Positions 31,920-40,104 of a stretch of DNA of 41,044 bases are shown piece after piece. Made by a program: the position numbers and the translations under genes. The stretch covers positions 1 to 41,044 of the forward strand of contig NZ_JMIR01000040.1 of the NCBI RefSeq assembly GCF_000714935.1, given 5' to 3'. This DNA is from Tumebacillus flagellatus (lineage in GTDB: Bacteria; Bacillota; Bacilli; Tumebacillales; Tumebacillaceae). Under the pieces are notes generated by a model, which was given only the letters and a program-made list of their open reading frames with translations, was not told the DNA's origin and did not search any database. The first letter of the stretch is position 1. The number at the start of each line of letters is the position of its first letter.

Positions 31920-32366
31920 CTACTCCTCGAAAATTAGTAAGAGCGTCAACTGCCCGCGCTCGCCCGCGTCCACCGGCACTTGGATCGCCGACTTAAAGCC
32001 GGAGATCGTCGTGGACCCGCTGAGCACGGTCGGAGGGGTGATGTCCACACGGAATTTGCGCAGGGACAATTTCGTCGCCATGGTGCCCGCTACGATGTTG
32101 CCGATTTCACCGACGAACGAATTCAACATCTCTCCGGAGAGCGTCATGCCGTACATGCTTTCCGCCACGCTTGCAAACACGCTGTCCTCCGCGACCAGGA
32201 GGAAACGACCTCTCAAATCCCCGGTCACGCCGATCAAAACGGCGGTGGCGTTCATGGGAAACGAGGTTTTGACCAGACTCGGTTTCTGTGTGGTGAGGGG
32301 GAACGGAAACACGGAAGCGGAGCCCTCAATGGCCGAGTTCAAGATCGCTGTGATCACTTCATTCAC
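31920..32366 (-). CDS. cheX: CheX-type CheY-P phosphatase
   Basis: A 148-residue protein of the CheC/CheX/FliY phosphatase fold. The family motif E-x-x-N is visible in FVGEIGNIVAG (about residue 85-95), which in CheX positions water for dephosphorylating CheY. The single motif matches CheX; CheC carries two. The start chosen is GTG 32366, eight bases after GGAGGAGG; a TTG six bases earlier is too close to that site. It is directly upstream of cheY on the same strand, so signal protein and eraser are made together. Upstream of it, from 32400 to 32455, the sequence is very AT-rich and probably contains the promoter. Confidence 0.88.
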   Translation of the reverse strand: MNEVITAILNSAIEGSASVFPFPLTTQKPSLVKTSFPMNATAVLIGVTGDLRGRFLLVAEDSVFASVAESMYGMTLSGEMLNSFVGEIGNIVAGTMATKLSLRKFRVDITPPTVLSGSTTISGFKSAIQVPVDAGERGQLTLLLIFEE

Positions 32367-32505
32367 CTGCAAGTCCTCCTCCGGTATCTACTTTCTGCCA
32401 ACATCGTCTAGGGTGATGATATTAATATAATAAATGCTAAACCTCCAATTATCTAGGGGTTGACTGCGTGAGGAGTCTTACTTTTTCAGAAGGAACTTCC
32501 GGCTT

Positions 32506-32520
32506 ACATGTAGAACATGT
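32506..32520. promoter_or_regulatory. ACATGT-aga-ACATGT repeat
   Basis: Two identical 6-base palindromes separated by three bases lie 34 bases before the MazG-like start codon, close to where its promoter should be. It could be an operator. No known regulator matches with confidence. Confidence 0.35.
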
Positions 32521-32553
32521 CTCAAATCATAGCTTGTGGGAAGGAGGTTTCCC

Positions 32554-32871
32554 ATGCGTAACTTCCAACGCAACGATGTCGACATCGCGAAGAACATCCG
32601 CATGATCGAGTGGCTGAAGACGGAGCTCTTGGAGAATGTCTCGGGGTTGTTTCGCGGTTTTTTAAAAGGCAACGAGAGCGTGTTGCTGGATTTTTTGTCG
32701 AACATCGTGGTGTTCAGCTACATCCTCGCCCGGCGGTTGGGGATTGATTTTCACGAGTTGGACCGGTCGGTGTTGCAGAAAGTCGACCGCAGCATCGAGC
32801 TGGGGCACGAAGTCGAGGAGTGGTACGGCGACCTCAGCGGGCTGCAGGAGCATATGAAACGCAAGCGGTAG
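32554..32871 (+). CDS. MazG-like family protein
   Basis: A 105-residue helical protein of the MazG-like family found in spore-forming Firmicutes. Characteristic segments are NIRMIEWLKTELLENVSGLFRGF at the start, LLDFLSNIVVFSYILARRLGIDFHELD in the middle, and HEVEEWYGDLSGLQEHMKRKR at the end. MazG proteins hydrolyse nucleoside triphosphates; this short subfamily has not been characterised and I cannot see the EExxD metal motif of true MazG. ATG 32554 follows AAGGAGG. It lies upstream of rplI, divergent from cheX, with a 206-base gap before rplI. Confidence 0.82.
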   Translation: MRNFQRNDVDIAKNIRMIEWLKTELLENVSGLFRGFLKGNESVLLDFLSNIVVFSYILARRLGIDFHELDRSVLQKVDRSIELGHEVEEWYGDLSGLQEHMKRKR

Positions 32872-33077
32872 GCTTTGTTTCGATTATGTAATTTCTGTTC
32901 GTGCTAGTGTACAATGGAATGAATACGCAAGTTTTCGCGGGGGAACAGCGGTGGGCGTGGCGGTTGCCATAACTTCCATGCGGAGTCTGTCGCTACTTTC
33001 TGTTATTCTACTATCAGAAGAGTCTCGTCCACTAGATGCTGCGACTTCCCCCGAAGAGGAAATGGAGGGCATGTCAG

Positions 33078-33524
33078 ATGAAAGTCATCTTTTTGCAAGA
33101 TGTCAAAGGCCAAGGCAAAAAAGGCGAAATCAAGGAAGTTTCCACGGGCTACGCGCACAACTTCCTTTTTAGTAAAGGTCTTGCGGTAGAAGCAACGGCC
33201 GAAAACTTGAACAAGCAGAAGATCGCCAAGGAAGGCGAAGCGCGCCGTGCCGCGCAAGTGCTCGCCGAAGCGAAAGCGCTCGCGGAACAGTTCAAGGAGC
33301 TGTCCGTGACGATCAAAACCAAGTCCGGCGAAGGCGGCAAAGTATTCGGCGCCGTTTCCACGAAGCAAATCGCCGACGCGTTGAAAGATCAGAAGAAAAT
33401 CAACGTCGACAAACGAAAAATTCTCCTGGACGACGCCATCAAGTCGCTCGGCACCACGGTGGTAACGGTAAAACTGCACCCGGAAGTGACCGCTGAATTG
33501 CGTGTACAGGTAGTAGCGGAGTAA
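33078..33524 (+). CDS. rplI: Ribosomal protein L9
   Basis: L9 binds 23S rRNA and forms the long arm of the large subunit. The 148-residue protein has the complete N-terminal L9 motif ([21 protein letters not shown], with the usual GYAHNFL), the long connecting helix (residues 41-75) and the C-terminal domain ending in [15 protein letters not shown] 33078 follows TGGAGGG by eight bases. The 206-base gap upstream (32872-33077) shows only a possible -10 (TACAAT, 32910-32915) and no ORF I can support. lonC follows after seven bases, giving the operon rplI-lonC-dnaB. Confidence 0.97.
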   Translation: MKVIFLQDVKGQGKKGEIKEVSTGYAHNFLFSKGLAVEATAENLNKQKIAKEGEARRAAQVLAEAKALAEQFKELSVTIKTKSGEGGKVFGAVSTKQIADALKDQKKINVDKRKILLDDAIKSLGTTVVTVKLHPEVTAELRVQVVAE

Positions 33525-33531
33525 AACATCT

Positions 33532-35475
33532 ATGATCAAAAAACTGCTTACGAAACTCAATCGAATTCCCGGCAGCAAACTTCATGAAAAGTTGGAGAAC
33601 GAAGATGCGGTCCGTCGTCAGGTTACCGCTCTGTTTGGGGTTCTGAGCAGTATCTATGGACCGGACAAATTGGTGTTGCGCGCCGGGAAACTGGATGCGT
33701 TGACGCTGATGCGCTCTTCGAGCGTGGAAGACCGCGTGCTGGCGTTGCAGCGCATCGTGTTTGAGAACCCGGGCCTCGACGAGCAGCCGACGCCGGAGCG
33801 CATCCCGGAAATTCTCAACGAGGTCGAAGAGGCACTCGCCGACTTCCTCGCCCGCAAAAGCGTGGAGGAAGACATCGAGCGCCGCGTCAACGACCGCATG
33901 CAAGAGAAGCACGAGGAATATATCAAGGAAATTCGCACGCAGCTGGTCAAGGAGCAATCCGGCCCGGAGAACGCGCAGACGCTCAAGAAGTACGCGCGGC
34001 TGGAGAAGCTGGAGACGGTCAAACTCTCGAAGTCGATGTTTGAAGCGGTGCGCCCGCAAGCGATGGAGCAGATCGTCGGCCAAGAGCAGGCGAAACGCGC
34101 GTTGCTCTCGAAGCTGGCGAGCCCCTTCCCGCAGCACATCATCATCTATGGGCCGCCGGGCGTCGGCAAAACGACGGCGGCACGGATCGCGCTTCAAGAA
34201 GCGGCGCGACTTTCTTCGACGCCGTTTGAAACGAACGCTCCGTTTGTGGAAGTCGACGGCACGACGCTGCGTTGGGACCCGCGCGACATCACGAACCCGC
34301 TGCTCGGTTCGGTGCACGACCCGATCTACCAAGGCGCGCGCCGCGATTTTGCGGACACCGCCGTTCCGGAGCCGAAACCGGGCTTGGTGACCGACGCGCA
34401 CGGCGGGATTCTGTTCATCGACGAAATCGGCGAACTCGACGCGATGCTGCAGAACAAGCTCTTGAAAGTGCTGGAGGACAAGCGGGTTTCGTTTGAATCG
34501 CCGTACTACGATCCGGACGATGTCAACGTTCCGAAGTACATCAAGAAACTGTTCGAAGAGGGCGCACCGGCAGACTTCGTGCTGATCGGTGCGACCACCC
34601 GCGACCCGTCGGAGATCAATCCGGCGCTGCGTTCGCGCTGTGCGGAGATTTTCTTTGAACCGCTCGTGCCCGATCAAGTGGAGACGATCGTGCAGGAAGC
34701 GGCGGAGCGTTTGCAAGTGCAGTTGGAAGAGGGCGTGGCGTCGACGATCGCCCGCTACACCATCGAAGGACGCAAAGCGGTGAACTTGCTCGCCGACGCG
34801 CACGGTCTGGCGGTGTACCGCGCAGGCGGCACGGCGGAAGATGCGATTGCGATCTCGCAGCACGACATCGACGAAGTGTTGCGCATGAACCGCATGGTGC
34901 CGTTTGTGAAGGACCGCGAAACCGTGCAGTCGGAGATCGGCAAGATCTACGGCTTGGGCGTGGCGGGCTTCCTCGGCTCGGTGTTGGAAATCGAAGCGGT
35001 CGCGTATCCGGCTGCTGAAGCGGGCAAGGGACGCATGCGCTTCAACGACACGGCGGGTTCGATGGCGAAGGACTCCGTGTTCAACGCCGCCGCCGTTTTG
35101 CGCCGCATCACGGGCAAAGACTTGCAGGATTATGACATTCACGTCAACGTCGTCGGCGGCGGACGCATCGACGGACCGTCGGCGGGTGTCGCCATCACGA
35201 TGGCGATCTACTCGGCTTTGACGGAGAAGCCGATCCCGCAAAACTTGGCGATCACCGGCGAGATTTCCATTCAGGGAAAAGTGAAGCCGGTCGGCGGCGT
35301 GTTTGAGAAGATCTTCGGCGCACGTCAAGCCGGAGTGACTACGGTGTTGGTTCCGTATGACAACCGCCGCGATGTGCCGACCGACACGGGCGAAGTGGCC
35401 GTTCATTGCGTGCAAAGCATTGAGGAAGTGCTGCAGCTCGTGTTTGCCGGTTCGGAAGTGATCATCGCGAGCTAA
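33532..35475 (+). CDS. lonC: LonC-type ATP-dependent protease (spore-associated Lon paralogue)
   Basis: A 647-residue Lon-family protease. A helical N-terminal region (1-180) replaces the substrate domain of LonA. The AAA+ module has Walker A GPPGVGKT (207-214), Walker B ILFIDEIGELD, and the C-terminal protease domain has the Ser-Lys dyad Ser550 (DGPSAG) and Lys593 (VFEK), 43 residues apart as in LonA. The length and layout fit LonC, a subfamily restricted to spore-formers and related to forespore LonB; a sporulation role is inferred for it. It lies between rplI and dnaB, seven bases after rplI and 23 before dnaB, so it would be transcribed with them. Confidence 0.93.
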   Translation: MIKKLLTKLNRIPGSKLHEKLENEDAVRRQVTALFGVLSSIYGPDKLVLRAGKLDALTLMRSSSVEDRVLALQRIVFENPGLDEQPTPERIPEILNEVEEALADFLARKSVEEDIERRVNDRMQEKHEEYIKEIRTQLVKEQSGPENAQTLKKYARLEKLETVKLSKSMFEAVRPQAMEQIVGQEQAKRALLSKLASPFPQHIIIYGPPGVGKTTAARIALQEAARLSSTPFETNAPFVEVDGTTLRWDPRDITNPLLGSVHDPIYQGARRDFADTAVPEPKPGLVTDAHGGILFIDEIGELDAMLQNKLLKVLEDKRVSFESPYYDPDDVNVPKYIKKLFEEGAPADFVLIGATTRDPSEINPALRSRCAEIFFEPLVPDQVETIVQEAAERLQVQLEEGVASTIARYTIEGRKAVNLLADAHGLAVYRAGGTAEDAIAISQHDIDEVLRMNRMVPFVKDRETVQSEIGKIYGLGVAGFLGSVLEIEAVAYPAAEAGKGRMRFNDTAGSMAKDSVFNAAAVLRRITGKDLQDYDIHVNVVGGGRIDGPSAGVAITMAIYSALTEKPIPQNLAITGEISIQGKVKPVGGVFEKIFGARQAGVTTVLVPYDNRRDVPTDTGEVAVHCVQSIEEVLQLVFAGSEVIIAS

Positions 35476-35498
35476 GGTTTTACGCAGGAGGAGATCGG

Positions 35499-36839
35499 AT
35501 GCAAGAAGAGTTGGTCGAACGAGTCCCTCCCCAGCATATCGAAGCGGAACAGGCGGTGCTTGGCGCTGTCATGCTCGAAGCGGACGCCATCGTCACCGTG
35601 CAAGAGATGTTGAGCGTGCCGGACTTCTACCGGAAGTCGCATCAACTCATCTACGAAGCGATTCTTCAACTCGCCGAATCGGGCGAGCCGGTGGACGTTG
35701 TCACCGTGTCGAAGATGCTGTCTGACAACGGGCAGATTGAAGAAATTGGCGGGGTCGCGTACCTCGCCAATTTGGCGAACAGCGTTCCGACAGCCGCCAA
35801 CGTCGACCATTACGCGTCGATTGTGAAGGAGAAGTCGGTTTTGCGCCGCCTGATCAACACGGCGACCAAAATCGCCGCCACGGGGTACCAAGGCGGCGAC
35901 GTCAACGAGATGATCAGCGACGCCGAGAAGCGAATCATGGAGATCTCCCAAGCGGGGAGCATCAACAAAGGATTCACGCAGATCAAAGACGTGCTGCTCG
36001 ATACGTTTGAGCGCATCGAGTTTCTCTATAACAACCGGGGCGGCGTCACCGGGATTTCTTCCGGTTACCCCGACCTCGACCGCATGACCAACGGGTTTAA
36101 CCGCTCCGACTTGATCATCCTCGCAGCCCGTCCGGCGGTGGGGAAGACCGCGTTTGCGCTGAATTTGGCGACGAACGTGGCGGCACGAGCGGGGCAAACC
36201 GTTGCTATTTTTTCTCTGGAGATGGGCAAGGAACAGTTGGTGCAGCGGATTCTCTGCGCCGAAGCGAACATCGACGCGGGGCGGATGCGCTCCGGGATGC
36301 TCGACGAAGACGATTGGCCGAAGTTGACGATGGCGGTCGGAGCGTTGTCCGAGACGCCGATTTTTATCGACGACACGCCGGGGATCACGGTGCATGATAT
36401 TCGGGCGAAGTGCCGCCGTTTGAAAGCGGAGCACGGGCTCGGGCTGATCTTGATCGACTATCTGCAGCTGATCTCCGGCAGCGGCCGTTCCGACAGCCGT
36501 CAGCAGGAAGTCTCGGAAATTTCCCGTACGCTGAAGCTGATCGCCCGTGAATTGGACGTCACCGTGATTGCGCTGTCGCAGCTCTCGCGTTCTGTTGAGC
36601 AGCGGCAGGACAAGCGCCCGATGATGTCCGACTTGCGGGAATCCGGTTCGATCGAGCAGGACGCCGATATTGTTTCCTTCCTCTACCGGGACGATTACTA
36701 CAACCCGGAATCGGAGCGCAAGAACATCGTAGAGTTTATCATCGCTAAGCAGCGTTCCGGTCCGACAGGGACGGTGGAATTGGTGTTCTTGAAGAACTTC
36801 AACAAATTCGTTTCGCTGGAAAGGGCGCCTGGAGCATGA
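35499..36839 (+). CDS. dnaB: Replicative DNA helicase DnaB (Bacillus DnaC)
   Basis: The hexameric 5'-3' helicase at the replication fork, 446 residues and complete. The N-terminal collar domain is at 1-110 (HIEAEQAVLGAVMLEADAI), then a linker, then a RecA-like motor with Walker A RPAVGKT (211-217), Walker B ILIDYLQLI, and the VIALSQLSRSVEQR segment. No intein interrupts it. GGAGGAG precedes the ATG. Its stop overlaps the next start as ATGA. The order rplI-lonC-dnaB places the region near the origin, as in other Bacillales. Confidence 0.97.
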   Translation: MQEELVERVPPQHIEAEQAVLGAVMLEADAIVTVQEMLSVPDFYRKSHQLIYEAILQLAESGEPVDVVTVSKMLSDNGQIEEIGGVAYLANLANSVPTAANVDHYASIVKEKSVLRRLINTATKIAATGYQGGDVNEMISDAEKRIMEISQAGSINKGFTQIKDVLLDTFERIEFLYNNRGGVTGISSGYPDLDRMTNGFNRSDLIILAARPAVGKTAFALNLATNVAARAGQTVAIFSLEMGKEQLVQRILCAEANIDAGRMRSGMLDEDDWPKLTMAVGALSETPIFIDDTPGITVHDIRAKCRRLKAEHGLGLILIDYLQLISGSGRSDSRQQEVSEISRTLKLIARELDVTVIALSQLSRSVEQRQDKRPMMSDLRESGSIEQDADIVSFLYRDDYYNPESERKNIVEFIIAKQRSGPTGTVELVFLKNFNKFVSLERAPGA

Positions 36840-37435
36840 GTAACCGGAACTGGGACAATCCCGATTGGCATGAAGGCATGACCCTTCCCAGCCGCAAAGA
36901 TAAGCATAAGAGGAAAAAAACCAAGCAACCCAAGCAGCGTGCAGATGTGCAAGAGCACGCGGCTCTCCAAGAAATCCAACAGGCGAGGGAAGAGGCTACG
37001 GCGACTTCGGCTGTTGTGGCTCCCGTTCTGGAGCCGGACGAGCGCGATTTGCTTTTGTCCCCCGCACCTGCTCGTGCCGAGGAATCAGCAGGGACCGACG
37101 GCGAGTTGCAGCCTTTTTTCTCGACGTGGCAACGGGTGTTGCTGTGGACGGGCACGGTGCTCGTGACGATCGTTGTGCTCCTCTGGGGCAAGATCGGCTA
37201 CGTCCACCACATCCCGGACCTCGTGCGCGACAACGTGCCCGCGTACCAGCACGACGCCGGATACCTCGTCCTGAAACCGTGGTGGTTCGGTCCGCCTGTG
37301 CTGGATTTGAACACGTACGCCCGCGATACGGAACGCCCCGACTGGGAGCTCTACAAAGCCCGTCTCGGCGATTACGCCGCCATCGTGGACAACCCGTACA
37401 TCCTCTGGAAGTTTGCAGAGGACCCTTTGCAATAA
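36836..37435 (+). CDS. Unknown single-pass membrane protein coupled to dnaB
   Basis: A 199-residue protein I do not recognise. The first 40 residues are very basic (KDKHKRKKTKQPKQR), 40-95 are low-complexity Ala/Glu-rich, one membrane helix lies at about 101-120 (VLLWTGTVLVTIVVLLWGKIG), and the C-terminal 80 residues are well folded in appearance, with conserved-looking PDLVRDNVPAYQHDAGYLVLKPWW and DWELYKARLGDY. The basic N-terminus would be cytoplasmic and the C-terminus outside. Its ATG overlaps the dnaB stop (ATGA), so it is cotranslated with the helicase. It ends before a strong terminator. Confidence 0.78.
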   Translation: MSNRNWDNPDWHEGMTLPSRKDKHKRKKTKQPKQRADVQEHAALQEIQQAREEATATSAVVAPVLEPDERDLLLSPAPARAEESAGTDGELQPFFSTWQRVLLWTGTVLVTIVVLLWGKIGYVHHIPDLVRDNVPAYQHDAGYLVLKPWWFGPPVLDLNTYARDTERPDWELYKARLGDYAAIVDNPYILWKFAEDPLQ

Positions 37436-37468
37436 AAAACCGGCCTCCCAAGCGGAAGCCGGTTTTTT
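37434..37468. terminator. Bidirectional terminator closing the rplI-lonC-dnaB operon
   Basis: AAAAAACCGGC pairs with GCCGGTTTTTT, with an inner TCC/GGA, between convergent genes. Confidence 0.93.
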
Positions 37469-37479
37469 GTCGTATGCAC

Positions 37480-38403
37480 TTACAGCGGAAGTTCCAGGTC
37501 CTCCAGAGGGTTCCTCTGAACGACTTCCTTCTGCTGTGCCGGTTCCCAGATCATGTTCGCGTACTTGATCAACTTCGGGTTGATCACCGCGTAGAACATG
37601 CCGCTGCCCGACGTTTCCTCAAAAATCAACGGAGCCCCGTTCGGCTCAAACACGTTCGCATACCCGCCGCCTGTCGCAAACAGTTCGCGGTCGCGGTCGG
37701 TACGGCACACCAAGTTGACGATCTCTTGCGTCACCGCCGTCGAAGCTGCGATCACAAACGATTGGTTGCGCAGCGCGTACGCTTGAGCCAGTGCCGCGTT
37801 CGCCCCCTGTCCAAGCGAGTAATCGAGTCCCAACGAGAAGCCCGGATACGCCGCGATGTGCACTTGCTCGCCTTGATCGGCCAGCAGATCCGCGTTGCCC
37901 GGCATCGTGTGCTCCCAGCTCAGTTGACCGCCCAAGTCGCTGAGCTCCGTCGGCACGACAGTCATCGTGCCCGTGGTGCCCGGCTCCCAAATCATCGTCT
38001 CCGGCCCGGTCAGACGAACTTTGCGGTGGCAAAGCGGAATCTCGCCTTCGTTATTCACAAACAGCAGGGAACTGTACAACTTCTCGCCTTCGCGCTCCGT
38101 GATCCCCATCACGACATGGATGTTGTGCTCGCGAGCGGCTTGGCAGAGTTCCTGCGTCTCCGCGCTGTCGAGAGTCAAACTGTCATAATACATCCGAAGC
38201 GTCAGTTCCACTTGATCCGGTTGAGAACGCAGCCACACCCAGTACGGATAGCCTGGCAGCCACGATTCCCCAAATACGATGAGTTTTGCACCGTTCTTCG
38301 CTGCTTCCTCCATCAACCCGATCGCTTTCTTCAACGACTTTTTAAGATCCAGATAGACCGGCGGTTCCGTGACAACCGCTGTCAGAAACGAGGTGTTCCT
38401 CAT
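37480..38403 (-). CDS. Nitrilase-superfamily protein with catalytic Cys replaced by Ser
   Basis: A 307-residue carbon-nitrogen hydrolase-like protein with nitrilase layout. The catalytic Glu46 (VFGESWLPGYP) and Lys128 (HRKVRLT) are at the classic nitrilase positions. The third residue is not cysteine: the segment reads GGQLSWEHTMP where nitrilases have CWE, so residue 162 is Ser (codon AGC, one base from TGC). Other nitrilase hallmarks, such as the AAYPGF segment and the C-terminal ASTAVTQEIV, are present. A Ser in this place should abolish or change the thioester chemistry, so the protein may be a non-catalytic relative or use another mechanism. Sequencing error cannot be excluded. It has a terminator shared with the dnaB operon and reads away from purA. 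Confidence 0.9.
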   Translation of the reverse strand: MRNTSFLTAVVTEPPVYLDLKKSLKKAIGLMEEAAKNGAKLIVFGESWLPGYPYWVWLRSQPDQVELTLRMYYDSLTLDSAETQELCQAAREHNIHVVMGITEREGEKLYSSLLFVNNEGEIPLCHRKVRLTGPETMIWEPGTTGTMTVVPTELSDLGGQLSWEHTMPGNADLLADQGEQVHIAAYPGFSLGLDYSLGQGANAALAQAYALRNQSFVIAASTAVTQEIVNLVCRTDRDRELFATGGGYANVFEPNGAPLIFEETSGSGMFYAVINPKLIKYANMIWEPAQQKEVVQRNPLEDLELPL

Positions 38404-38509
38404 GTCCTCACCCTACCTTTAGATAACCTTAATTAAACACTGTTTCCCTTATTTTAAATCATCGCACAAATAAGTGACTGTAGACATGGGCCGAAAGTAT
38501 CAATTTCTT

Positions 38510-38522
38510 AAACACGAACAAT
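38510..38522 (+). promoter_or_regulatory. PurBox-like site 1 upstream of purA
   Basis: AAACACGAACAAT matches the Bacillus PurBox AWWWCCGAACWWT at 11 of 13 positions, with the CGAAC core. Confidence 0.5.
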
Positions 38523-38541
38523 CCCCCTCAAAACATCAAGA

Positions 38542-38554
38542 TATGTTCGAGTTT
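38542..38554 (-). promoter_or_regulatory. PurBox-like site 2, inverted
   Basis: TATGTTCGAGTTT is an inverted PurBox at 10 of 13 positions, 19 bases after site 1 and just before the purA -35 box. An inverted pair with roughly this spacing is the PurR operator arrangement of Bacillus pur genes. Confidence 0.45.
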
Positions 38555-38558
38555 TTCG

Positions 38559-38587
38559 TTGACATCCTTTGGATTCCTTGCTACACT
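38559..38587 (+). promoter_or_regulatory. sigma-A promoter of purA
   Basis: Perfect TTGACA (38559-38564), 17 bases, TACACT (38582-38587). The leader is about 60 bases. Confidence 0.75.
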
Positions 38588-38654
38588 CAATATGTTTTCT
38601 TTACGAGTAAGCCCGGCATCGGTCGGGTACGATATTTTTTGGAGGTGTTGCTGT

Positions 38655-39938
38655 ATGGCAACGGTAGTTGTTGTCGGCACCCAATGGGGCGACGAAGGCA
38701 AAGGGAAAATCACGGACTACCTGGCAGAGAAAGCGGGCGTCGTCGCGCGTTACCAAGGCGGTAACAACGCGGGCCACACGATCTGGATCAAGGGAATCGA
38801 GTACAAACTGCACCTGATTCCGTCCGGTATCTTCTACCCGGAGAAGATCTGCGTCATCGGCAACGGCATGGTCGTCAACCCGAAAGCCCTCGTCAGCGAA
38901 TTGAACTATTTGAAGGAGAAGGGCGTTTCGACCGAAGGCCTTCGCATATCGGACCGCGCGCACCTCGTGCTTCCGTACCATCTCAAACTCGACGAGCTGG
39001 AAGAAGAGAGCAAGGGCGACGCGAAAATCGGCACCACGAAAAAGGGCATCGGCCCGGCGTACATGGACAAAGCAGCGCGCATCGGCATCCGCATGGTCGA
39101 TCTGCTCGACGCCGAAGAGTTCGCGTCCGCGCTCAAGCGCAACCTGCACCTGAAAAACGATCTGCTCGTCAAACTCTACGGCGCAGAACCGTTCAACTTT
39201 GACGACATCTACAACGAATACCTCGGCTACGCAGAGATCCTGCGTCCGTACATCACCGACACATCCGTCGTGCTGAACGAAGAGATCGACAAAGGAACGG
39301 ACATCCTCTTCGAAGGCGCTCAAGCGTCCATGCTCGACATCGACCAAGGGACCTACCCGTACGTCACGTCTTCGAACCCGGCGGCAGGCGGTGTCACGAT
39401 CGGCTCCGGTGTCGGCCCGACCAAGATCAACAAAGTCATCGGCGTCGTCAAAGCGTACAGCACCCGCGTCGGCGACGGCCCGTTCCCGACGGAGTTGCTC
39501 GACGAAACCGGCGACTTCATCCGCAACCAAGGCCGCGAATTCGGCACCACGACGGGCCGCGCTCGTCGTTGCGGCTGGTTTGACGCGCTCGTCGTCCGCC
39601 ACGCGCGTCGCGTTTCGGGTCTCGACGGCATGGCGCTGACCCGCATCGACATCCTCACCGGTCTTGAAGAACTGAAAGTCTGCGTCGGCTACGAGTACAA
39701 CGGGGAAACCCTCCGTGAAACGCCGACCTCGCTGAAAGTTCTAGGCCTTTGCAAACCGATCTACGAAACGCTTCCGGGCTGGTCCGAGGACATCTCCGGC
39801 GTGCGCTCCTACGACGAACTGCCGGAAAACGCCAAAGCGTACATCCGCAAGCTCGAAGAAGCAACCGGTGTGAAACTTGCGATCCTCTCCGTCGGCCCGG
39901 GCCGCGAGCAGACGATCCCGGTTGTGGACATCTACTAA
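38655..39938 (+). CDS. purA: Adenylosuccinate synthase
   Basis: PurA converts IMP and aspartate with GTP to adenylosuccinate, the first step from IMP to AMP. The 427-residue protein is complete. The N-terminal GTP loop [17 protein letters not shown] (about 5-21) is followed by the conserved [11 protein letters not shown], the IMP-binding [14 protein letters not shown], and [18 protein letters not shown]. The C-terminus has the usual [13 protein letters not shown] 38655 follows GGAGGTG by seven bases; in-frame codons farther upstream lie in the promoter. A PurBox-like pair directly upstream of the promoter suggests PurR control, as for B. subtilis purA. Confidence 0.97.
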   Translation: MATVVVVGTQWGDEGKGKITDYLAEKAGVVARYQGGNNAGHTIWIKGIEYKLHLIPSGIFYPEKICVIGNGMVVNPKALVSELNYLKEKGVSTEGLRISDRAHLVLPYHLKLDELEEESKGDAKIGTTKKGIGPAYMDKAARIGIRMVDLLDAEEFASALKRNLHLKNDLLVKLYGAEPFNFDDIYNEYLGYAEILRPYITDTSVVLNEEIDKGTDILFEGAQASMLDIDQGTYPYVTSSNPAAGGVTIGSGVGPTKINKVIGVVKAYSTRVGDGPFPTELLDETGDFIRNQGREFGTTTGRARRCGWFDALVVRHARRVSGLDGMALTRIDILTGLEELKVCVGYEYNGETLRETPTSLKVLGLCKPIYETLPGWSEDISGVRSYDELPENAKAYIRKLEEATGVKLAILSVGPGREQTIPVVDIY

Positions 39939-39950
39939 GCCTTTCTTGAA

Positions 39951-39989
39951 CAGCAAAAAGCCGCCTCGCTGTGAGGCGGCTTTTTGCTG
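39951..39989 (+). terminator. Intrinsic terminator after purA
   Basis: A perfect 17-bp stem (CAGCAAAAAGCCGCCTC with its complement at 39973-39989) with T-run in the right arm. Confidence 0.95.
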
Positions 39990-40024
39990 TTTGGATAAGA
40001 GAAGCGTCACAACTTCGTCAAAAC

Positions 40025-40060
40025 TTTCAAAGGGAAAACTAAGACAATCCCCGCAATAAT
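40025..40060 (+). promoter_or_regulatory. Conserved promoter block of the first small secreted protein gene
   Basis: TTTCAAA, GGAAA, 11 bases, CCCCGCA (40049-40055) and TAATGA. The same elements with the same internal spacing occur before the second paralogue (40736-40772). GGGAAA-N17-AATAAT would fit a promoter. Confidence 0.5.
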
Positions 40061-40104
40061 GAAGGGAAGCAAGAGAGCTTCTGCATGCGAGGAGGATGAA
40101 CAAC

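Noticed and set aside
32951-33172. Small + strand frame of 73 codons before rplI
   Set aside because: It overlaps rplI in another frame, starts with GTG without a ribosome site and shows no conserved pattern.
33439-35415. Open frame of 658 codons on the - strand opposite lonC
   Set aside because: It is antisense to a complete Lon protease and has shadow composition.
36119-36160. Intein or split in dnaB at the Walker A motif
   Set aside because: The frame runs through uninterrupted with normal motif spacing.
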